Positions 44,042 to 47,188 of a stretch of DNA of 47,188 nucleotides are shown here, piece by piece. The notes below the pieces were generated by a model that had not been told where the DNA came from, did no database searches, and saw only the letters and a program-made list of their open reading frames with translations. The DNA is taken from positions 1 through 47,188 of the forward strand of contig JAUWNG010000012.1 of assembly GCA_030612765.1 (NCBI GenBank), in the 5' to 3' direction. The DNA comes from Planctomycetota bacterium. GTDB taxonomy: Bacteria; Planctomycetota; Planctomycetia; Pirellulales; Thermoguttaceae. Position 1 is the stretch's first letter; every line of letters starts with the position of its first letter. The position numbers and the translations under genes are program-made.

Positions 44042-45196
44042 CTACTTGTCCAACTGTTTCATAATCCACTCCTGATCTTTCGCGGATAGTTCTTTCAGCG
44101 GAATATATCGCCTAGTGCCGTCCCTTTTTTTCAGCATGACGTTGCCATTGATTATGCCGCCGTTGAATCGCGCCCAGAATAAAACAACGCCATTTTTGCT
44201 CTTCCACATGCGCCATAATGCCTTTTCGGCTTCAATTGCCTTCAATCTTTTTTGACGTTTTTTCTCCAACGCTTCAACCCTTTGGCGTTCGTTTTGGCGT
44301 TCGTTGAAACGTTTTATCTGTTCTTCCAGTTTTTCCAATGCCTTGGCTTCCATGTGCGCTTTGTCGGCTCTATCTATGCGTTCCGCGTCTTCTATGTCGG
44401 CTTTACGTATGCGTTCCACGTTGTCGGCGACAAAAACCGTTTGCATTGTCCCATTGGTGCTCTTGTATCTATACGTGCCGGAGATTGGGAATTGTGAATA
44501 GCAAGGAACTTTTCCGGAAAGCAGAGACCGCGAATCTTCTGTTAGCGCCGTGGTGTCTACGCCGCGCAGCAATACGGTTTTATTGCCGCCCCGTCTGATG
44601 ACGGTTTTATTGCCGTCCCATCTGATGTCGGTAAGGCCGGTGCTGACATACATCCGCGCCAGCATTTCTTTATCGTTGAGAATTTGGATTATTTGAGAGC
44701 TTGGGAGCCATTTGGCATAAACCTTGTCGGTGTCGGTGGATACACAACTACCAAAAGGAGGAGCGTTTCTTTTGACTTGGTTTAGAGCGCGTTCGGCGAC
44801 AAGAATGGACCTCTCGACACCCTTGATTGTTGTATATGTCTGCTTGCCTGTGACTTGCCATGCTTCATTTGATGAAAAACTGTATTCATCAGCGACGAAC
44901 GTTGTATCGACGCCTTTTAGCAATACCCGTTTCGCTACATGTCTAGGTCCATAATGATAACGAAACTCAACGACGATTTCTCCGTTGGTGGTGCCTGTTT
45001 TCCAGACCTCAACCACTGTCGTTCCGCATGGCAGCGAACCGGAGGAACCACCGATTGCAGCTTCCATTCTGGCTCCAAATGCTTTCGTGCCCGAAGTCAG
45101 TCCGACGATCAGCAGCATGACGAGTAATTTGGCAATGGTATTTCCGGTTCTCCTTCTCGCAAACCAATCGGCGTACTCGGGTAATGAAGGTATCAT
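44042..45196 (-). CDS. SHD1-domain exported or membrane protein
   Basis: The 384-residue protein has a membrane or signal segment at about 20-36 (NTIAKLLVMLLIVGLTSGT). Two related segments follow, both reading RVLLKGVDTTFVADE / TVLLRGVDTTALTED. A charged coiled-coil-like part (about 260-330, AKALEKLEEQIKRFNERQNE) leads to a C-terminal SHD1 domain (MWKSKNGVVLFWARFNGGII, VMLKKRDGTRRYIPLKELSA, then DQEWIMKQL). SHD1 is a small SH3-like fold frequent in planctomycetes. AGGAG lies eight bases before the ATG at 45196. It is third in a unit with the zinc-ribbon protein (11 bp upstream) and the micro-lipoprotein. Confidence 0.78.
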   Translation of the reverse strand: MIPSLPEYADWFARRRTGNTIAKLLVMLLIVGLTSGTKAFGARMEAAIGGSSGSLPCGTTVVEVWKTGTTNGEIVVEFRYHYGPRHVAKRVLLKGVDTTFVADEYSFSSNEAWQVTGKQTYTTIKGVERSILVAERALNQVKRNAPPFGSCVSTDTDKVYAKWLPSSQIIQILNDKEMLARMYVSTGLTDIRWDGNKTVIRRGGNKTVLLRGVDTTALTEDSRSLLSGKVPCYSQFPISGTYRYKSTNGTMQTVFVADNVERIRKADIEDAERIDRADKAHMEAKALEKLEEQIKRFNERQNERQRVEALEKKRQKRLKAIEAEKALWRMWKSKNGVVLFWARFNGGIINGNVMLKKRDGTRRYIPLKELSAKDQEWIMKQLDK

Positions 45197-45207
45197 GGAA
45201 TGGTCTC

Positions 45208-45576
45208 CTACAAGTGTTTGCCTATTTCCCAAAAAGCGCAGCCGCGCGCCAGCAAAAACAAACCGAGAATCACGCCGATAAAGGCCATGATAGTTTGACC
45301 TATCGCGGCGTTTGTTGTACGTCCCGTGGTGTCGGGCATCGTTACTTGAGCGCAACATCTTTTGCAGATTACGGTTTGTCCTACCATCGGAACATGGCCG
45401 GGTAAGATCGTATAGCAGAAGGGGCAGGATATGACCCGTGCGTCTGGTACTGCCGATTCCACCAAAACGCCATGATCGTTAGCGATACGGATCGCTTCTT
45501 CGGAATCATGGGCTTCTACGGCGATGGCCGTTTCCGCTCCCGTTTCTCGAATTACTCCATTACACCTGTAAGTCAT
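45208..45576 (-). CDS. Zinc-ribbon protein with a C-terminal membrane helix
   Basis: The 122-residue protein starts MTYRCNGVIRETGAETAIAV, an N-terminal beta/alpha region (VEAHDSEEAIRIANDHGVLV). A zinc ribbon follows with CPFC (about 51-54) and CKRC (about 71-74), and one membrane helix (TIMAFIGVILGLFLLARGC) lies near the end. The start codon overlaps the stop of the 34-residue lipoprotein gene (ATGA), and its stop is 11 bp from the SHD1 gene. Function unknown; zinc ribbons joined to a membrane helix are frequent in this phylum. Confidence 0.78.
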   Translation of the reverse strand: MTYRCNGVIRETGAETAIAVEAHDSEEAIRIANDHGVLVESAVPDARVISCPFCYTILPGHVPMVGQTVICKRCCAQVTMPDTTGRTTNAAIGQTIMAFIGVILGLFLLARGCAFWEIGKHL

Positions 45577-45677
45577 GGCAGCGCAACTGTTTCTTCCGAC
45601 GGTCCCCGCGAGCAGCCGGCGGCTACGATCGACAGGGCCACGAGAAGCTCAGTGAGTGTGGAAACGGTGCGTGTCAT
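45573..45677 (-). CDS. 34-residue micro-lipoprotein
   Basis: The short open frame begins MTRTVSTLTELLVALSIVAA and continues GCSRGPSEETVALP. It has a basic start, a hydrophobic core and a lipobox VAAGC at residues 18-22, as in lipoproteins processed by Lgt and signal peptidase II; the mature peptide would have only 13 residues. GGGAG lies about eight bases before the ATG. The TGA stop overlaps the ATG of the zinc-ribbon gene in an ATGA junction. Such entericidin-like sizes are rarely annotated. It could also be a leader peptide that controls translation of the next gene. Confidence 0.6.
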   Translation of the reverse strand: MTRTVSTLTELLVALSIVAAGCSRGPSEETVALP

Positions 45678-45850
45678 GGCAATTTCTCCCGGTTCCTTGA
45701 TCCTGCTCCACTCCCAACCACAAGTCAACCCCCTGGTCTAGCGAGACGGCATAGAAAGCTGGTTTTGCGGATGGGCTCGAAAAGGAGTGATAAAGGGGAC
45801 AGGCGCATACACTTGGTATACTTGGGGGCACCCAAATCTCCCTGTGGCTG

Positions 45851-46621
45851 CTAGCTTCGGCGTTTTCGCCAAGTGTAGGCAAGGAGAGCAACGGCACCCA
45901 TGCCCAACAGGACGAGGGCGGACGGTTCGGGAACGATTTCCCATTGCACCAGATTGTAGTTTCCGTGGCCGGTGGTGTAAGAGTTCGCGCTGCCAAAAAA
46001 CACACGTTTGGTGTCCGCGCTTACACCCATATACCCGCTAAGACGCTGGGTGCCATCCACAAAGAGATCAGCAGAGCCCGCCCCGGGATCGAATACAAGT
46101 TCGTAAAGATGGTAAGTGCTTCCTGCGCCTTCGACGGTATAGCTCGGACCCCACGCCAATCTCTCGTCCGTCGCGCCTTTCGCCAAAATGACAATTGGGT
46201 CTCCGTCTTCGTCTGAACCGAAGATGACACCATAACGTCTGGCTCCGTTGGAATATCTTGCGCCCACAGTGAAGTTTGCTGGGCGATCTACATCAACCAC
46301 TCGCAATCGAGTGCTGAGCTTCCAGCCGAAGGTGTTGGCGTCAGCTATTTGTGCGTCGGTCGGCGTTTGCCGATAGATGAGGGTCGAGTGAACCTCAGTG
46401 GAATTGTCATCAACATACCAAGCGTTAATCCCTTGTTCCAAGTCGTTGTTGACGGGGCCGACTTCGACGCCGACGCCGTGAGCTTCTTGCGTCCAGCCTT
46501 CGTTGGTCGGAACAGTGTTTCCCGTATGCTGGAAAACAATTTCTCCTTTTGCTTGTCCTATTGCTTGTCCTACAACAAACAGCACCACCGACACGGCCAG
46601 AAGGTTTTTCAGACGAAACAT
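45851..46621 (-). CDS. PEP-CTERM sorting-domain exported protein
   Basis: The 256-residue protein has a signal peptide (LLAVSVVLFVVGQAIGQA), a beta-rich central domain like lectin or LamG folds (TFGWKLSTRLRVVDVDRPAN, YGVIFGSDEDGDPIVIL, YHLYELVFDPGAGSADLFVD) and a PEP-CTERM tail: VPEPSALVLLGMGAVALLAY then TWRKRR. PEP-CTERM proteins are cut and sorted by an exosortase, which is not in the window. GAGGAG lies eight bases before the ATG. It is probably a surface or exopolysaccharide-associated protein. Confidence 0.88.
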   Translation of the reverse strand: MFRLKNLLAVSVVLFVVGQAIGQAKGEIVFQHTGNTVPTNEGWTQEAHGVGVEVGPVNNDLEQGINAWYVDDNSTEVHSTLIYRQTPTDAQIADANTFGWKLSTRLRVVDVDRPANFTVGARYSNGARRYGVIFGSDEDGDPIVILAKGATDERLAWGPSYTVEGAGSTYHLYELVFDPGAGSADLFVDGTQRLSGYMGVSADTKRVFFGSANSYTTGHGNYNLVQWEIVPEPSALVLLGMGAVALLAYTWRKRRS

Positions 46622-46707
46622 TTTACCGGCTCCTCATTTGAGTTATGGGCAATCCGTTGCCCTAAAATCGAAACACAAACAGAAAATCCCATCACGTTGA
46701 ATTTTTG

Positions 46708-46767
46708 AAACGGGGACGCAGTTAGTATTGGCAAGATGGTGTACTAAAACTAGCTGCGTCCCCGTTT
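46708..46767. repeat. AAACGGGGACGCAGTTAG inverted repeat
   Basis: AAACGGGGACGCAGTTAG (46708-46725) and CTAGCTGCGTCCCCGTTT (46750-46767) are inverted arms with one mismatch around a 24-bp loop. It lies between the 69-residue gene and the PEP-CTERM gene and may end or insulate transcription. Confidence 0.8.
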
Positions 46768-46790
46768 TGAACCCCAACCAGTACGACAGG

Positions 46791-47000
46791 CTAAGCATCC
46801 TCCCGATGCCATTCCTGCCCATCGACTTGGCCGCACACCTTGCCGATACGTAGGTTGTCCGAAATCTGTTTAACCATTTCGGGCGTCACGCGACCATCGT
46901 TAGGCATACACTGGAAATTAGTCTCTGATTCGATTTTTACCTGAACGGATTCTCCTCTGTGAGTACCTTCCTTGCCGAACAACACGGATACTTCGGGCAT
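46791..47000 (-). CDS. Hypothetical 69-residue protein
   Basis: The product from ATG 47000 starts MPEVSVLFGKEGTHRGESVQ and contains TNFQCMPNDGRVTPEMVKQI with two cysteines (CMPN and VCGQ). AGGAG stands seven bases before the ATG, and the sequence has normal protein composition, so it is probably real. I recognise no family. It is the first complete minus-strand gene of the window's right end. Confidence 0.6.
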   Translation of the reverse strand: MPEVSVLFGKEGTHRGESVQVKIESETNFQCMPNDGRVTPEMVKQISDNLRIGKVCGQVDGQEWHREDA

Positions 47001-47109
47001 CGTTAATCTCCTTTTCCTGGAACTATTGCCAAAGCCGATCTTTCGCAGTTTATTTTTGTCCGATTTCACCCTTGGTGCAAGCCCCTCCCCTGCGGCTGGG
47101 GGGACTGCT

Positions 47110-47188
47110 GGGTGGCACGTCCCTGAGCGAAGCGAAGGGCGTGGTCCAACGGCCAGCCACGCCCTTCGCTTTGCTCAGGGACGTGCCA
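47110..47188. repeat. GGGTGGCACGTCCC inverted repeat, cut by the window end
   Basis: GGGTGGCACGTCCCTGAGCG and GCTTTGCTCAGGGACGTGCC form an inverted pair of the same family as 43778. The right end runs out of the window before a CCTAC could be seen. Confidence 0.8.

Noticed and set aside
43772-44089. Plus-strand frame of 105 codons between repeats
   Set aside because: It starts inside a repeat and overlaps the end of the SHD1 gene; a protein-like patch in another frame (around 43975) is too short to call.
47001-47069. Longer N-terminus for the 69-residue protein
   Set aside because: The upstream codons lie before the AGGAG ribosome-binding site of the ATG at 47000.

Overview
The window reads as a chromosomal segment of a planctomycete, probably of the Pirellulales type. 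This is inferred from a DUF1559 prepilin-like protein, an SHD1-domain protein, a DUF1207 protein, a DUF6717-like protein, a zinc-ribbon/STN-like membrane protein, a PEP-CTERM protein, moderately high GC, many single-gene transcription units and very many short dispersed palindromes. No rRNA, tRNA, CRISPR array, prophage or complete insertion sequence was recognised.

Layout. 0-3.5 kb: a TPR protein and a polysaccharide-export protein (+), then a small DUF6717-like membrane protein (-). 3.9-11 kb: an accessory stretch with a MazEF-type module (+), bioA (-), three minus-strand toxin-antitoxin-like pairs that each place the presumed toxin first (BECR-like/DUF2283, DUF4258/YgiT zinc finger, PIN/small antitoxin), fabI embedded among them, a stand-alone NucS-like nuclease domain, an unknown protein and a small retroviral-type aspartic protease. 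11.1-15.1 kb: an etfB-etfA-acyl-CoA dehydrogenase operon (-). 15.3-21 kb: a zinc-ribbon/STN-like membrane protein (-), an HPPK-deoxynucleoside kinase fusion, panC, and an lgt with a PDZ domain inserted in it (+). 21-25 kb: a dual-OB-like gene with two overlapping DUF488 genes (-), scpB with a very acidic tail (-), and a small exported protein (-). 25-33.6 kb: a NifS-type cysteine desulfurase (+), gapA (-), DUF1207 (-), SpoIIAA-like (+), protoporphyrinogen oxidase (+), DUF433 (-), and a PAS/sigma-54 activator (+). 34-43 kb: an orphan antitoxin-like gene, a DUF1559 prepilin-like gene, an exported secretin-N-like protein, an APC/KimA-like permease (+), a thioredoxin/YHS-like lipo- or periplasmic protein (-), and rho (+). 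44-47 kb: a three-gene unit (34-residue lipoprotein, zinc-ribbon membrane protein, SHD1 protein), a PEP-CTERM protein and a 69-residue unknown, all minus.

The most striking feature is the density of palindromic repeats: about ten families and more than thirty copies. Several families (GTAGGACGG, GTAGGGTGGG, GTAGGCCGGG, GTAGCGGGCGG, GTAGGGTGGCACG, GTAGGAGGCGTC) share a 5' GTAG next to a hairpin and occur as inverted pairs. That is the layout of REP/BIME elements moved by RAYT transposases, although no RAYT gene lies in the window. Repeats also supply the TAG stop codon of six genes, extend the C-terminus of PanC, and are inserted in frame in bioA, nifS, hemG, thioredoxin-like and other genes. 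One repeat is nested inside another. Apart from this, the best candidates for new biology are the Lgt-PDZ protein, the dual-OB/DUF488/DUF488 cluster, and the micro-lipoprotein/zinc-ribbon/SHD1 operon.
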